Positions 26,743 to 36,844 of a DNA stretch of 64,000 nucleotides are shown here, in pieces. The position numbers and the translations under genes were made by a program. Source of the stretch: Sphingomonas sp. BK345 (GTDB taxonomy: Bacteria > Pseudomonadota > Alphaproteobacteria > Sphingomonadales > Sphingomonadaceae); contig NZ_JACHZX010000003.1 in the NCBI RefSeq assembly GCF_014193845.1, positions 620,001-684,000 on the forward strand, written 5' to 3'. The notes beneath the pieces are model-generated. The model made no database searches. It worked only from the letters and a program-made list of their open reading frames with translations, and had not been told where the DNA came from. Position 1 is the first letter of the stretch. The number at the start of each line of letters is the position of its first letter.

Positions 26743-27639
26743 TCACCCCACCCGCGGCAGCCACTCGCGCAGGATCGCGTTGACCGCCTCGGGCGCCTCC
26801 TGCTGCACCCAGTGCGACACGCCCGGCAGCCGCCGCACGGTGAGGTCGGCGACGTAGCGCTCGGTCCCGTCGAGCGTCTCCAGCCCGAGCGCTTTGTCCT
26901 CCTCACCCCATACGATCAGCGTGGGCACCTCGACCCGCCCGCCGTTGCCGAAGCGCATCCGCTCGCGGTGGCGCGCGGCGGCGCGATACCAGTTGATCAT
27001 CGCCCTGAGCGCGCCCGGCCGCCGCGCCGCGGCGGCGAAGGCGTCGAGCACCGCGTCGGGGAAGCGCGTCTTGTCCACCGCCATGCCGCGGAAGGCGCGG
27101 CGCACCAGCGCGGCGTCGCCCAGCGCCATCAGCCGCTCGGGCAGCCACGGGAGCTGGAACGCGCCGATGTACCAGCTGCGCCGCCGCTGCGGCCGGTGGC
27201 GCAGCGCCGCGGCGAAGCAGGCGGGGTGGGGCAGGTTCATCACCACCAGCCGCTCGAGCGGGCGCACCTTGTTGATCGCGAAGTTCCACGCGATCGCGCC
27301 GCCCCAGTCGTGCGCGATCAGCGTGAGCGTGCGCGCGCCGCTCGCGTCGAACAAGGCGGCGGCGTCGGCGACGATCCGGTCCATCGTATAGTCGGTGACC
27401 GCGGCGGGGCGTGAGGTGCCGCCATAGCCGCGCTGGTTCGGCGCCCAGACGCGATAGCCAAGCCCGGCGAGCAGCGGCATCTGGTGGCGCCAGCTATAGT
27501 GCAGCTCGGGGAAGCCGTGGAGGCACAGCGCGAGATGCTCGCCGCTCCCCGCCTCGGCGACCTCGAAGGTGAGGCCGTTGGCGGGGACCGCGCGGATCGC
27601 GATGCCGCTGTCGGGGGCGGGGTGCCAGCTGGGGGTCAT
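26743..27639 (-). CDS. alpha/beta hydrolase, epoxide-hydrolase-like
   Basis: The 298-residue protein has the epoxide hydrolase/haloalkane dehalogenase layout: the oxyanion motif CLHGFPELHYSWRHQ at about residues 39-53, GYRVWAPNQRGYG, the nucleophile Asp in IAHDWGGAIAW, a helical cap with Tyr/Trp residues (RSWYIGAFQLPW), the acid in IVWGEEDKAL and the catalytic His in GVSHWVQQEAP. Asp as nucleophile with HGFPE favours epoxide hydrolase. No signal peptide. It is flanked by repeats and shows no operon partner, so its substrate remains open. Confidence 0.88.
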   Translation of the reverse strand: MTPSWHPAPDSGIAIRAVPANGLTFEVAEAGSGEHLALCLHGFPELHYSWRHQMPLLAGLGYRVWAPNQRGYGGTSRPAAVTDYTMDRIVADAAALFDASGARTLTLIAHDWGGAIAWNFAINKVRPLERLVVMNLPHPACFAAALRHRPQRRRSWYIGAFQLPWLPERLMALGDAALVRRAFRGMAVDKTRFPDAVLDAFAAAARRPGALRAMINWYRAAARHRERMRFGNGGRVEVPTLIVWGEEDKALGLETLDGTERYVADLTVRRLPGVSHWVQQEAPEAVNAILREWLPRVG

Positions 27640-27711
27640 GGTGTCCGCTCAAAACAATCTTTTCGGGCGGCGGCTGTCCAGACGGCGCTGCCGAGGAGGC
27701 ATGACCTTGCT

Positions 27712-27806
27712 CCCTCCCCTTCAGGGAAGGGCTGGGGTGGGCGCTTGCGCGAGCTGCACGCCCACGGTGAAGCCCCACCCCCAGCCCCTCCTCTACAGGG
27801 GAGGGG
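27712..27806. repeat. palindromic element, family F
   Basis: Arms CCCTCCCCTTCAGGGAAGGG and CCTCTACAGGGGAGGGG with inner GGCTGGGGTGGG pairing CCCACCCCCAGCC. It ends eight bases before the nrdB stop codon and may serve as the transcript end of nrdB. Confidence 0.8.
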
Positions 27807-27813
27807 CGCTAGC

Positions 27814-28866
27814 TCACTCCGCCGCGACGCCCGCGAACATGTCGCCGCTGGCCTCGCCCGCGTCCTCGTTCGCCGGGCGCGCACCCTTGGCCTTCTGGCG
27901 CTTGTCGAACGAGTCCCACACGTCGTTCCACTGGCCCTTGGTCGCCGCCTTCGAATACTCCGTCGCGCGCGTCTCGAAGAAGTTGGCGTGCTCCACGCCG
28001 TTGAGCAGCGGGGTGAGCCACGGCAGCGGGTGCTCGTCGATCATGTAGATCGGCTTCAGTCCCAGCTGGTTGAGCCGCCAGTCCGCGATATAGCGGATGT
28101 ACTTCTTGATCTCCTTCGGCTTCATCCCCTCGACCGGGCCCATCTCGAAGGCCAGATCGATGAAATTGTCCTCCAGCCGGATCGTCGTCTGGCACACGTC
28201 GGCGATGTCGTCCTTCACCGCCTTGGTCAGGCACTGGCGCTCTGCACAGAAAGCGTGGAACATGCGGATGATGCCCTCGCAGTGCAGGCTCTCGTCGCGC
28301 ACCGACCAGCTGACGATCTGGCCCATGCCCTTCATCTTGTTGAAGCGCGGGAAGTTCATCAGCATCGCGAAACTGGCGAAGAGCTGCACGCCCTCGGTGA
28401 AGCCGCCGAACATGGCGAGCGTGCGCGCGATGTCCTGATCGTTGTCGACGCCGAAGTTCTGCATGTAATCATGCTTGTCCTTCATCTCGCCGTACTCGAG
28501 GAAGGCGCCATACTCGCTCTCGGGCATGCCGATCGTGTCGAGCAGGTGCGAGTAGGCGGCGATGTGGACCGTCTCCATGTTGCTGAACGCGGTCAGCATC
28601 ATCTTGACCTCGGTCGGCTTGAACACGCGGCCGTATTTCTCGTGGTAGCAGTCCTGCACCTCGACGTCGGCCTGGGTGAAGAAGCGGAAGATCTGGGTGA
28701 GCAGGTTGCGCTCGTGGTCGGTCAGCTTCTGCGCCCAGTCGCGGCAGTCCTCGCCCAGCGGCACTTCCTCGGGCAGCCAGTGGAGCTGCTGCTGGCGCTT
28801 CCAGAACTCGAACGCCCAGGGGTATTCGAACGGCTTGTACTGCTTGCGGGCTTCGAGAAGGGACAT
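27814..28866 (-). CDS. nrdB: class I ribonucleotide reductase beta subunit
   Basis: The 350-residue radical subunit houses the diiron-tyrosyl cofactor needed by NrdA to make deoxynucleotides. First metal ligand Asp67 is in FTQADVEVQD; the helix SNMETVHIAAYSHLL gives Glu98, His101 and radical Tyr105 in E-x2-H-x3-Y spacing as in E. coli NrdB. Second-half ligands are in SFAMLMNFPRF...VRDESLHCEG. The C-terminus (DMFAGVAAE) is the usual acidic subunit-binding tail. No ATP-cone is fused. nrdA is 5.5 kb upstream in the same orientation rather than adjacent. Confidence 0.95.
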   Translation of the reverse strand: MSLLEARKQYKPFEYPWAFEFWKRQQQLHWLPEEVPLGEDCRDWAQKLTDHERNLLTQIFRFFTQADVEVQDCYHEKYGRVFKPTEVKMMLTAFSNMETVHIAAYSHLLDTIGMPESEYGAFLEYGEMKDKHDYMQNFGVDNDQDIARTLAMFGGFTEGVQLFASFAMLMNFPRFNKMKGMGQIVSWSVRDESLHCEGIIRMFHAFCAERQCLTKAVKDDIADVCQTTIRLEDNFIDLAFEMGPVEGMKPKEIKKYIRYIADWRLNQLGLKPIYMIDEHPLPWLTPLLNGVEHANFFETRATEYSKAATKGQWNDVWDSFDKRQKAKGARPANEDAGEASGDMFAGVAAE

Positions 28867-28929
28867 GGCTACACTCCGGGTGAGACGAATATAGGAAATC
28901 AGGTGGGCGAGATCAGGCGGGCGGGTCGG

Positions 28930-29142
28930 TCATGGCTCGAGGCTCCACTGCCACATCGCCGCGGCGGACAGCGCCAGCACGACCCCGCCCGACAGCGCCA
29001 TCACACCGACCATGCGATAGGCATAGACCCGCGCCTCGGGCAGCGGGCGGCGCAGCTCGGCGAGCAGCCACGCGCCGGCGAGCGCGAACACCGCCGCCAC
29101 CGCGAACATGATCGCGGACTGGAGCGGCAGCGTGCTCAGCAT
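28930..29142 (-). CDS. small two-helix membrane protein of unknown function
   Basis: A 70-residue protein with two hydrophobic helices, SAIMFAVAAVFALAGAWLLA and MVGVMALSGGVVLALSAAAM, joined by a basic/polar loop (ELRRPLPEARVYAYR). The loop between them is probably cytoplasmic. It has a GGGAG upstream and is divergent, by 57 bases, from the DUF2171 gene; it lies 63 bases before nrdB and may share its transcript. I do not recognise a family. Confidence 0.6.
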   Translation of the reverse strand: MLSTLPLQSAIMFAVAAVFALAGAWLLAELRRPLPEARVYAYRMVGVMALSGGVVLALSAAAMWQWSLEP

Positions 29143-29198
29143 GCGACCATCTCCCGCCCCGTGCGTTGCGCCCCCGAACCGAACAGAGGAGACTGACG

Positions 29199-29450
29199 AT
29201 GGTCGATGCCAGCCAGATCAAGGAACATGCCGAGGTGATCGGCGCGGACGGCGTGCACGTCGGCACCGTCGACCATGTCGACGGCGACCGGATCAAGCTG
29301 ACCAAGAACGACTCGCCCTCGACGCAGGACGGGCAGGGCGCGAAGCACCATTACCTGCCGCTCGGGCTGGTGGCGGAGGTCGAGGGCGACCAGGTCCGCC
29401 TCTCGGCGACCGCGCAGAACGCGCAGGACATGTTCGAAGAGGCCGAGTGA
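29199..29450 (+). CDS. DUF2171 protein
   Basis: An 83-residue soluble protein beginning VDASQIKEHAEVIGADGVHV and continuing with GTVDHVDGDRIKLTKNDS, the pattern of DUF2171, a small PRC-barrel-like fold found in many alphaproteobacteria and often linked to stress. ATG 29199 has AGAGGAG nine bases upstream. A strong terminator hairpin follows. Role unknown. Confidence 0.82.
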   Translation: MVDASQIKEHAEVIGADGVHVGTVDHVDGDRIKLTKNDSPSTQDGQGAKHHYLPLGLVAEVEGDQVRLSATAQNAQDMFEEAE

Positions 29451-29509
29451 GGCGTTAGCGCCTCCTCCCGGCGGGAGGGGGCGCGAGGCCGATCGGATCG
29501 TGACAGGTG

Positions 29510-29540
29510 GGGCGGCGCTCGTCATCGGGCGCCGCCCTTT
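29510..29540 (+). terminator. intrinsic terminator after the DUF2171 gene
   Basis: GGGCGGCGC (29510-29518) and GCGCCGCCC (29529-29537) form a perfect 9-bp GC stem with a 10-base loop, followed by TTTC. It ends the DUF2171 transcript. Confidence 0.75.
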
Positions 29541-30324
29541 CGCGTGGGACACGCACCGCCGGCCGTCACTGTGGCGACCGTGCTGAGCGGCGATCGTCGC
29601 GCGTGGGCGGGAGGGGGCAGTGATCGATCGTCCCCGAGGTGCATCGCTGCTCTCCTGCCCAACGGTCACGCTCACCCGGGCGGGCAACCTGCGGGAAGAC
29701 GCCTCCGCTCTTCCGCCGAGGGGTGAGGCGAACCGCATCAGCGCGCGCGCGGCGAGCCGCTCGCGCCACGCGCCATGGTCGCCGCCGACGAGACGATAGG
29801 AGCGCCTCTCACGCACTGTGCCTGCGATCGCCGCTGGCTCGGGGCAGATGCCATGTTCAACCACCTTGGGCACGAGATGTGTCAGCCTTCTCAGCGTCCT
29901 CGCGGTCGCACGCGCCGAGTCTCCGAAGTCCCTCCCAGATACCCGATCGACCCCGCCGTCGCCACCGTTTTCTCAATCGGGAAGCCATAGCTCGCGCTGC
30001 CAAAACACAACATATGGGGCCGATTCGATGCGAGGACTGCCATGGCTAGTGCAAGCGTGAGCGGCTCGCCTTGCCGTGGCGATCCGCGTCCAGACGTCGC
30101 GCCCGGAAGCATCCCGCTCGACGGCGCGATCGACGGACGGGGATGAACAGCTCATCCCGGGCGGGTGGGGCCACCTCGCGCCGGCCCCGGCCGCTACGGC
30201 GCACGTGAACCGGCGGCGACGCGAACCGGACGAGGTCACTTGCCCTCTACGCCGGGCTGCCCGCCGCCGCTACTGATGTTCCGGACTCGCAGAGTTCCAT
30301 CGCTACGCTGGAGCAGGACGCCCG
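29541..30324. other. 784-base stretch without a recognisable gene
   Basis: Several short frames are open on both strands but none shows a known motif, a convincing ribosome site and sensible composition together. The stretch includes locally lower-GC sequence (around 29990-30020, ACACAACATATGG). A symmetric 7-5-7 palindrome, GGGATGA-N5-TCATCCC, is at 30140-30158 upstream of the thiolase gene. It may be a decayed gene plus the thiolase promoter region. Confidence 0.5.
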
Positions 30325-31527
<1,203 letters not shown>

Positions 31528-31624
31528 TCGCGCGCTTCCGCGGTCGCCGGAGCACGCTTCAGCTCGCCGGATCGTGTCGTTCGCGCCGGCACGGTCCGTC
31601 GGAGAAGGGTTCACCCCCGGGTGA

Positions 31625-33148
31625 TCAGGCGAAGCTGATCTCGAAGGCGCTGGCGTGGCGGCTCGGCAGGCGCGCGGGGCAGTCGATCACCAACGCGCGA
31701 TCGGTCTGACGAAAGGCGATCGTGCCGTCGTGGCCGAGCAGCCGCACGCGCCGCACCCGCCGCGGCTCGTGCGGGTTGCCCGAGGCGAGCGACGTGACCG
31801 CGACGTCGCCCTGCGGCGGTGCGAGCGTGATCGCGTAGAGCCGCCCGTCGCGCGTGGTGAAGCGGATGTCCTGCGCGACATAGTCGCCGCTCTCCTTGAA
31901 GTCGCCCGCCGCCGCCTCGGTCGGCCCTTCGCCGTGGACTTTCCACGGCCGGGTGCCGTGGATCGCCGCGCCGTTGACCGGCATCCAGGCGGCGAGCGCG
32001 TCCAGCAGCTCGACCGACGGCGGCGGCAGGCTGCCGTCGGCGCGGAGCGCGACGTTGAGCAGCAGGTTGCCGTTCTTGCTGACGATGTCGGCCAGCATCG
32101 AGATGACCTGCGCCGGCGTCTTGTAGCGATCGTTCTCGTTCTCGAACCAGTCGCCGTTGGACGTGTCGGTCTGCCACGGCAGCGGGTCGATGCCCTTCAG
32201 CACGCCGCGCTCGACGTCCTGCACGCCCCATTCGCGGTGGAACTCGCCCGAGCCGAGGCTCTTCGAGGCGTAGACCGCCTCCAGCCGGCCGCTGCGCGCG
32301 ATGCTGCTGTTGTAGAGGTGCGCCACCAGCGAGCGCCCGACCTCGCCGAACGGCAGCCCGCCGTCGGAGTAGAGCAGGTCGGGCTGGTAGCTGTCGACCA
32401 GGTCGCGGATGCGCTTGTACCAGTGCGCGTGATAGGCCGGGTTCCTGGTGTACCAGGTGTCGGGCGGGCCGAGGAACGGTTCGTCGCGGTTGTCGTGATA
32501 CAGATCGGCGTAGCGCGGGTCGGCGCCGTCGTAGCGCACCCCGAGCTTGGGCCAGAACTGGTCATATAGGCGGCTGGGATACCACCAATTGTAGCTCGCA
32601 CCGAGATGCTCGGAGACGCCGAAGCGCAGGCCCCGGCGGCGCGCCGCGTCGCGCCAGGCGCCGACGATGTCGCGCTTCGGTCCCATCGCGGCGGCGTTCC
32701 AGCGGTGATGCTTGGACCGCCACAGGTCGAAATTGTCGTGGTGCACCCCCATCGAGACGAAGTAGCGCGCGCCCGCCGCGGCATAGCGCGTCATCAGCGC
32801 CTCGGGATCGAACTTGTCGGCGGTCCAGAGCGGGATGATGTCCTTGTAGCCGAACTCGGACGGGTGCCCGTAAGTCTTGAGGTGGTGCGCGTAATGCGGG
32901 TGGCCGGGGCAGTACATAAAACGCGCGTACCAATCGCCCTGGCGCGGCACCGCCTGCGGCCCCCAGTGCGCCCAGATGCCGAACTTGGCGTCGCGGAACC
33001 AGTCGGGCGCCTGATAGCCGAGCAGCGACTCCACGGTGGGTCGAAAGCGGCCCGGCGCGACCGCGAGCGGCACCGCGGGTGCCTCAGCGCCGGCGGCGGC
33101 GGCCCCCAGCGAGCCCGCCATGAACTCGCGCTTGCTCCAGCCCGGCAT
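31625..33148 (-). CDS. alpha-L-fucosidase, GH29 family
   Basis: The 507-residue exported glycosidase begins SKREFMAGSLGAAAAGAEA, a leader that probably uses Tat or Sec. GH29 features are clear: DAKFGIWAHWGPQAVPRQGDW, then KFDPEALMTRYAAAGARYFV, MGVHHDNFDLW, and the nucleophile Asp in PDLLYSDGGLPFG. The block WQTDTSNGDWF and NLLLNVALRADGSLP follow, with a C-terminal beta domain. It should release fucose from glycans in the periplasm. It is divergent from an IclR regulator, with paired TTGCAA sites between, so fucoside-responsive control is plausible. No permease or fuc pathway genes are nearby. Confidence 0.92.
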   Translation of the reverse strand: MPGWSKREFMAGSLGAAAAGAEAPAVPLAVAPGRFRPTVESLLGYQAPDWFRDAKFGIWAHWGPQAVPRQGDWYARFMYCPGHPHYAHHLKTYGHPSEFGYKDIIPLWTADKFDPEALMTRYAAAGARYFVSMGVHHDNFDLWRSKHHRWNAAAMGPKRDIVGAWRDAARRRGLRFGVSEHLGASYNWWYPSRLYDQFWPKLGVRYDGADPRYADLYHDNRDEPFLGPPDTWYTRNPAYHAHWYKRIRDLVDSYQPDLLYSDGGLPFGEVGRSLVAHLYNSSIARSGRLEAVYASKSLGSGEFHREWGVQDVERGVLKGIDPLPWQTDTSNGDWFENENDRYKTPAQVISMLADIVSKNGNLLLNVALRADGSLPPPSVELLDALAAWMPVNGAAIHGTRPWKVHGEGPTEAAAGDFKESGDYVAQDIRFTTRDGRLYAITLAPPQGDVAVTSLASGNPHEPRRVRRVRLLGHDGTIAFRQTDRALVIDCPARLPSRHASAFEISFA

Positions 33149-33185
33149 CGCTCTCCCCCTCCCCCTCCCCTGATCGCTCTCATCC

Positions 33186-33212
33186 TTGCAAGCACGTTTT
33201 CATTTTGCAAGC
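33186..33212. promoter_or_regulatory. paired TTGCAAGC sites in the fucosidase/IclR intergenic region
   Basis: TTGCAAGC occurs at 33186-33193 and 33205-33212, 19 bases start to start; the core TTGCAA is itself a palindrome. The pair lies 38 bases upstream of the fucosidase start. It is a good candidate operator for the divergent IclR-family regulator or a catabolite regulator. Inference from spacing and position. Confidence 0.45.
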
Positions 33213-33284
33213 GGGAACGCCATGGGTCACGATTGTTCGCGCTCGTCGAACCGGCCTTGAGCGTGACTTTCGTGTTATCCCCCT

Positions 33285-33381
33285 CGTCATTCCGGACTTG
33301 GTTCGGGATCCACCGTGCCGCAAGCCAACGGCGCGCTGTTCCCGCGGAGGCGTGGATCCCCGAACAAGTCCGGGGTGACGG
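33285..33381. repeat. palindromic element, family A
   Basis: CGTCATTCCGGACTTGGTTC at the left, GAACAAGTCCGGGGTGACGG at the right. The left stem retains pairing through G:T wobbles. It lies between the TTGCAA sites and the IclR start. Confidence 0.88.
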
Positions 33382-33498
33382 AACCGGCAATATGGATCCG
33401 GGCGCAAGACCGGGACGACAGCAGGAACAAGGGCGCCCACATTTGACAGGATCGCCGCGGCTCCTATGGCCGTGTCACGCTTTTGGGGGAGGTGGCGC

Positions 33499-34272
33499 GT
33501 GACGGCGGGAGGAAAGGCGACCTACGCGGCGCCGGCGGTCCAGAAGACCTTCGAGATCCTCGAGCTGCTCGAGCGCCACCCCGGCGGCCTGCTGGTGAGT
33601 GAGATGGCCACGCTGCTCGGCCGATCGGTCGGCGAGCTCTTCCGCATCGTCGTCGTCGTCGAGCAGCTCGGCTATCTCCGCAAGTCGCGCAAGGACGATC
33701 GCTACTCGGTCGCCTACAAGCTGCTCGACCTGGCCTATCGCTCGACCCCGGCGCGCAACCTGGTCGATGTCGCGCGCCCGGTGATGCGGCGCCTGGCGGT
33801 GGAGACCGGGCAATCGTGCCACCTCGTCGTCCGCAGCGAGGCCAGCGGGCTCGTCATCGCGCGCGAGCACAATCCCGGCACGCGCGGCTTCGCGCTTCGC
33901 CTCGGCGCCAGCGTCGACCTACTCGCGAGCTGTTCGGGCAAGGTGCTGTTGTCGTTCGCGACACCGGAGGATCGCGTGATCGCGATCACGCAGGCGGCCG
34001 AGATCGCGGCGCCGCTGGATCGTGACGCGCTGGAGCGGCAGCTGGCGGTGATCCGCAAGGCCGGTTTCGCCCAGCGCAAGAGCCCGATCACGCTCGGTGT
34101 CACCGACATCAGTTATCCGGTGTTCGGCTTCGACGGACTCGTCGCGGCGGCGCTGACGATCCCCTTCCTTCGCCTGATCGACGGCTCGCAGACGGTCGAT
34201 CTCGACGCCGCGCGCGAGCGGCTCGCCGCCGCGGCGGGCGAGATCACCAACGACCTGTCCTCGGCGGCCTGA
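33499..34272 (+). CDS. IclR-family transcriptional regulator
   Basis: A DNA-binding regulator of about 257 residues. The N-terminal winged helix has VQKTFEILELLERHPGGLLVSEMATLLG and RSVGELFRIVVVVEQLGYL; the effector domain shows the IclR patterns SCHLVVRSEASGLVIARE, LLASCSGKVLLSF and GVTDISYPVFGFDGLVAAALTIP. I prefer GTG 33499, which has GGGGGAGG six bases upstream, over ATG 33466. Divergent from the GH29 fucosidase, which is its likely target, with a sugar-derived effector probable. Confidence 0.88.
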   Translation: MTAGGKATYAAPAVQKTFEILELLERHPGGLLVSEMATLLGRSVGELFRIVVVVEQLGYLRKSRKDDRYSVAYKLLDLAYRSTPARNLVDVARPVMRRLAVETGQSCHLVVRSEASGLVIAREHNPGTRGFALRLGASVDLLASCSGKVLLSFATPEDRVIAITQAAEIAAPLDRDALERQLAVIRKAGFAQRKSPITLGVTDISYPVFGFDGLVAAALTIPFLRLIDGSQTVDLDAARERLAAAAGEITNDLSSAA

Positions 34273-34316
34273 CGTCGCCGCCCTGGCGGTGAGGCGGGGT
34301 GAGGCGGATAGATCCT

Positions 34317-34351
34317 GGCGGTCACGCACGACCCTGTCATGCGTGACCGCC
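34317..34351. terminator. bidirectional terminator between IclR gene and nrdA
   Basis: GGCGGTCACGCA (34317-34328) and TGCGTGACCGCC (34340-34351) form a perfect 12-bp stem with an 11-base loop, between the ends of the convergent IclR regulator gene and nrdA. Confidence 0.75.
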
Positions 34352-34358
34352 CGTTACC

Positions 34359-36311
34359 TCACTGACAGGCGAGGCACTCGTCATAGTCGGTGCTCTCGGC
34401 GAGCGAGAATTGCGGCTTGTCGAGCGTGTTGTCCGCCTCGACCCCGCCCTGGCCCTCGGCCCCCGCGAAGCCGGCGCGCTGCACCGACTTGGAGCGGAGA
34501 TAATAGAGCGACTTGATCCCCAGCTCCCACGCCCGGAAGTGGAGCATCAGCAGGTCCCACTTCTCCACGTCCGCCGGGATGAACAGGTTGAGCGACTGCG
34601 CCTGGTCGATATAGGGCGTGCGGTCGCCGGCGAGCTCGAGCAGCCAGCGCTGGTCGATCTCGAACGACGTCTTGTAGCAGTCCTTCTCCTCCTGGCTGAG
34701 GAAGTCGAGGTGCTGCACCGAGCCGCCATGCTCGAGAATCGAGTTCCACACCGCGTCCGAGTTCTTGCTCTTCTCGGTGAGCAGCTTCTCGAGATACGGG
34801 TTCTTCACCGCGAAGCTGCCCGACAGCGTCTTGTGGGTGTAGATATTGGCCGGGATCGGCTCGATGCAGGCGCTGGTGCCGCCGCAGATGATCGAGATCG
34901 ACGCGGTCGGCGCGATCGCCATCTTGCACGAGAAGCGCTCCATCACCCCCATGTCGGCGGCGTCGGGGCACGGCCCGCGCTCGTGCGCGAGCACCATCGA
35001 GGCCTCGTTCACCTGCGCGTTGATCTGGCGGAACATCTTGAGGTTCCAGCTCTTCGCCATCGCCCCCTCGAACGGCAGCCCGCGCTGCTGGAGGAAGGAG
35101 TGGAAGCCCATCACGCCCAGCCCGACCGAGCGCTCGCGTCCCGCCGAATAGGCCGCGCGCTCCATCCCGGGCTCGTGGCGATCGATGTAATCCTGCAGCA
35201 CGTTGTCGAGGAAGCGCATCACGTCCTCGACGAAGCCCTTCTCGTCCTTCCACTCGTCCCACGTCTCGAGGTTGAGCGAGGAGAGGCAGCACACTGCGGT
35301 GCGGTCGTTGCCGAGATGGTCGCGGCCGGTCGGCAGCGTGATCTCGCTGCACAGGTTCGAGGTCGAGACCTTGAGCCCGAGGTCGCGGTGATGCTTGGGC
35401 ATGGTCGAGTTCACGTGGTCGGCGAAGACGATGTACGGCTCGCCGGTGGCCAGCCGGGTCTCGACCAGTTTCTGGAACAAGGCGCGCGCGTCCACCGTGT
35501 TGCGCACCGACCCGTCCTTGGGGCTCTTGAGCTGCCACTCGGCGCCGTCGCGCACCGCCTCCATGAAGGCGTCGGGGATCAGCACGCCGTGGTGCAGGTT
35601 GAGCGCCTTGCGGTTGAAGTCGCCCGAGGGTTTGCGGATCTCGAGGAACTCCTCGATCTCGGGGTGCGAGATGTCGAGGTAGCAGGCGGCCGAGCCGCGC
35701 CGCAGCGAACCCTGGCTGATCGCCAGCGTCAGCGAGTCCATCACGCGCACGAACGGGATGATGCCGCTGGTCTTGCCGTTGAGCCCGACCGGCTCGCCGA
35801 TGCCGCGGACGTTGCCCCAATAGGTGCCGATCCCGCCGCCGCGCGAGGCGAGCCAGACGTTCTCGTTCCAGGTCTGCACGATGCCGTCGAGGCTGTCGGG
35901 CACCGAGTTGAGGTAGCAGCTGATCGGCAGCCCGCGCCCGGTGCCGCCGTTGGACAGGACCGGGGTGGCCGGCATGAACCATAGCTTGGAGATGTAGTCG
36001 TACAGCCGCTGCGCGTGCGCGGCGTCGTCGGCATAGGCCGAGGCGACGCGGACGAACAGGTCCTGGAAGCTCTCGCCGGGCAGCAGGTAGCGGTCCTTGA
36101 GCGTCTCCTTGCCGAAATCGGTCAGCAGCGCGTCGCGCCCGTGATCGACCTCGACCGGATAGGGCCGCGCCCGCGCGCCGTGCTTGGAGATCGTGTCGCT
36201 GCCCGGCGTGTCGCCGCTGGGCTGCGCCTCGGTCACCGCGCTCGCGGTCGCCGTGTCGATCGTCTCGGTGATCATCGCCGCACCGTCCGTTTCCCTGAAA
36301 TCCATCGCCAT
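34359..36311 (-). CDS. nrdA: class I ribonucleotide reductase alpha subunit without an ATP-cone
   Basis: The 650-residue catalytic subunit starts at ATG 36311 (AGGAGCGGGAG upstream; ATG 36305 is in frame too). Active-site cysteines are visible in LPISCYLNSVPDS, TSNLCSEITLPTG (with the Asn/Cys/Glu triad) and VCCLSSLNLETW; the C-terminus YDECLACQ carries the redox CxxC. The finger-loop block IAPTASISIICGGTSACIEP is intact. The usual N-terminal ATP-cone is missing: after a 50-residue variable leader the protein enters the ten-helix domain directly. NrdB also lacks one, so overall activity control by dATP cannot occur through a cone here. Confidence 0.94.
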   Translation of the reverse strand: MAMDFRETDGAAMITETIDTATASAVTEAQPSGDTPGSDTISKHGARARPYPVEVDHGRDALLTDFGKETLKDRYLLPGESFQDLFVRVASAYADDAAHAQRLYDYISKLWFMPATPVLSNGGTGRGLPISCYLNSVPDSLDGIVQTWNENVWLASRGGGIGTYWGNVRGIGEPVGLNGKTSGIIPFVRVMDSLTLAISQGSLRRGSAACYLDISHPEIEEFLEIRKPSGDFNRKALNLHHGVLIPDAFMEAVRDGAEWQLKSPKDGSVRNTVDARALFQKLVETRLATGEPYIVFADHVNSTMPKHHRDLGLKVSTSNLCSEITLPTGRDHLGNDRTAVCCLSSLNLETWDEWKDEKGFVEDVMRFLDNVLQDYIDRHEPGMERAAYSAGRERSVGLGVMGFHSFLQQRGLPFEGAMAKSWNLKMFRQINAQVNEASMVLAHERGPCPDAADMGVMERFSCKMAIAPTASISIICGGTSACIEPIPANIYTHKTLSGSFAVKNPYLEKLLTEKSKNSDAVWNSILEHGGSVQHLDFLSQEEKDCYKTSFEIDQRWLLELAGDRTPYIDQAQSLNLFIPADVEKWDLLMLHFRAWELGIKSLYYLRSKSVQRAGFAGAEGQGGVEADNTLDKPQFSLAESTDYDECLACQ

Positions 36312-36427
36312 GCCGCTCCCGCTCCTGGCTTCACTCACCGAATCGAGGCAGAACCCGATCCTAGACGACACCGAACCCGCTGAGAACAAAAAGAGACCAC
36401 CGCATTGTCCGCGACCGTCCCGGCGCG

Positions 36428-36443
36428 CCCCACCGATATGGGG
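36428..36443. promoter_or_regulatory. CCCCA-N6-TGGGG palindrome upstream of nrdA
   Basis: CCCCACCGATATGGGG is a 16-base inverted repeat about 117 bases upstream of nrdA. Its length and central GATAT resemble a 16-bp NrdR box, but the outer bases differ from the best known consensus. The remaining 36444-36844 contains the promoters of nrdA and of the downstream kinase and no supported gene. Confidence 0.35.
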
Positions 36444-36844
36444 AGCCATGTCCTGTTCTACTACCATTGGGGTCGATACGCCGACCTGACCTCTACAGAT
36501 TGTGGCAGATCGCGATGGCGGGCAAGCCGGTAAAAGCGCCCGAGAGCGGACCTAAGCACCGCGCGTCCCCGGCCGCGGTGCGGCGACGCGCGGACTTTCG
36601 CCGCCTCCCGCAATTGCAAGAGAACGATCGGCGAACGAAAATTTTTTGGGGCGACCGTCCTGCAGGCGCCCTTTTCTCCTACCGCGCGTTCTGTCCCGAA
36701 ACGGGATGAATAGCCGAACGCGCTGCCCGGCTGAGCCCTGCGCACGGCAAATTTATCCAATAAGTCCTGCCGTCTATGCGGCAGGTTCGATGGAATTCAC
36801 GCCGCGACCCAGGGTCGCGGGAGCGGCGTGCGGAGACGAATGCG

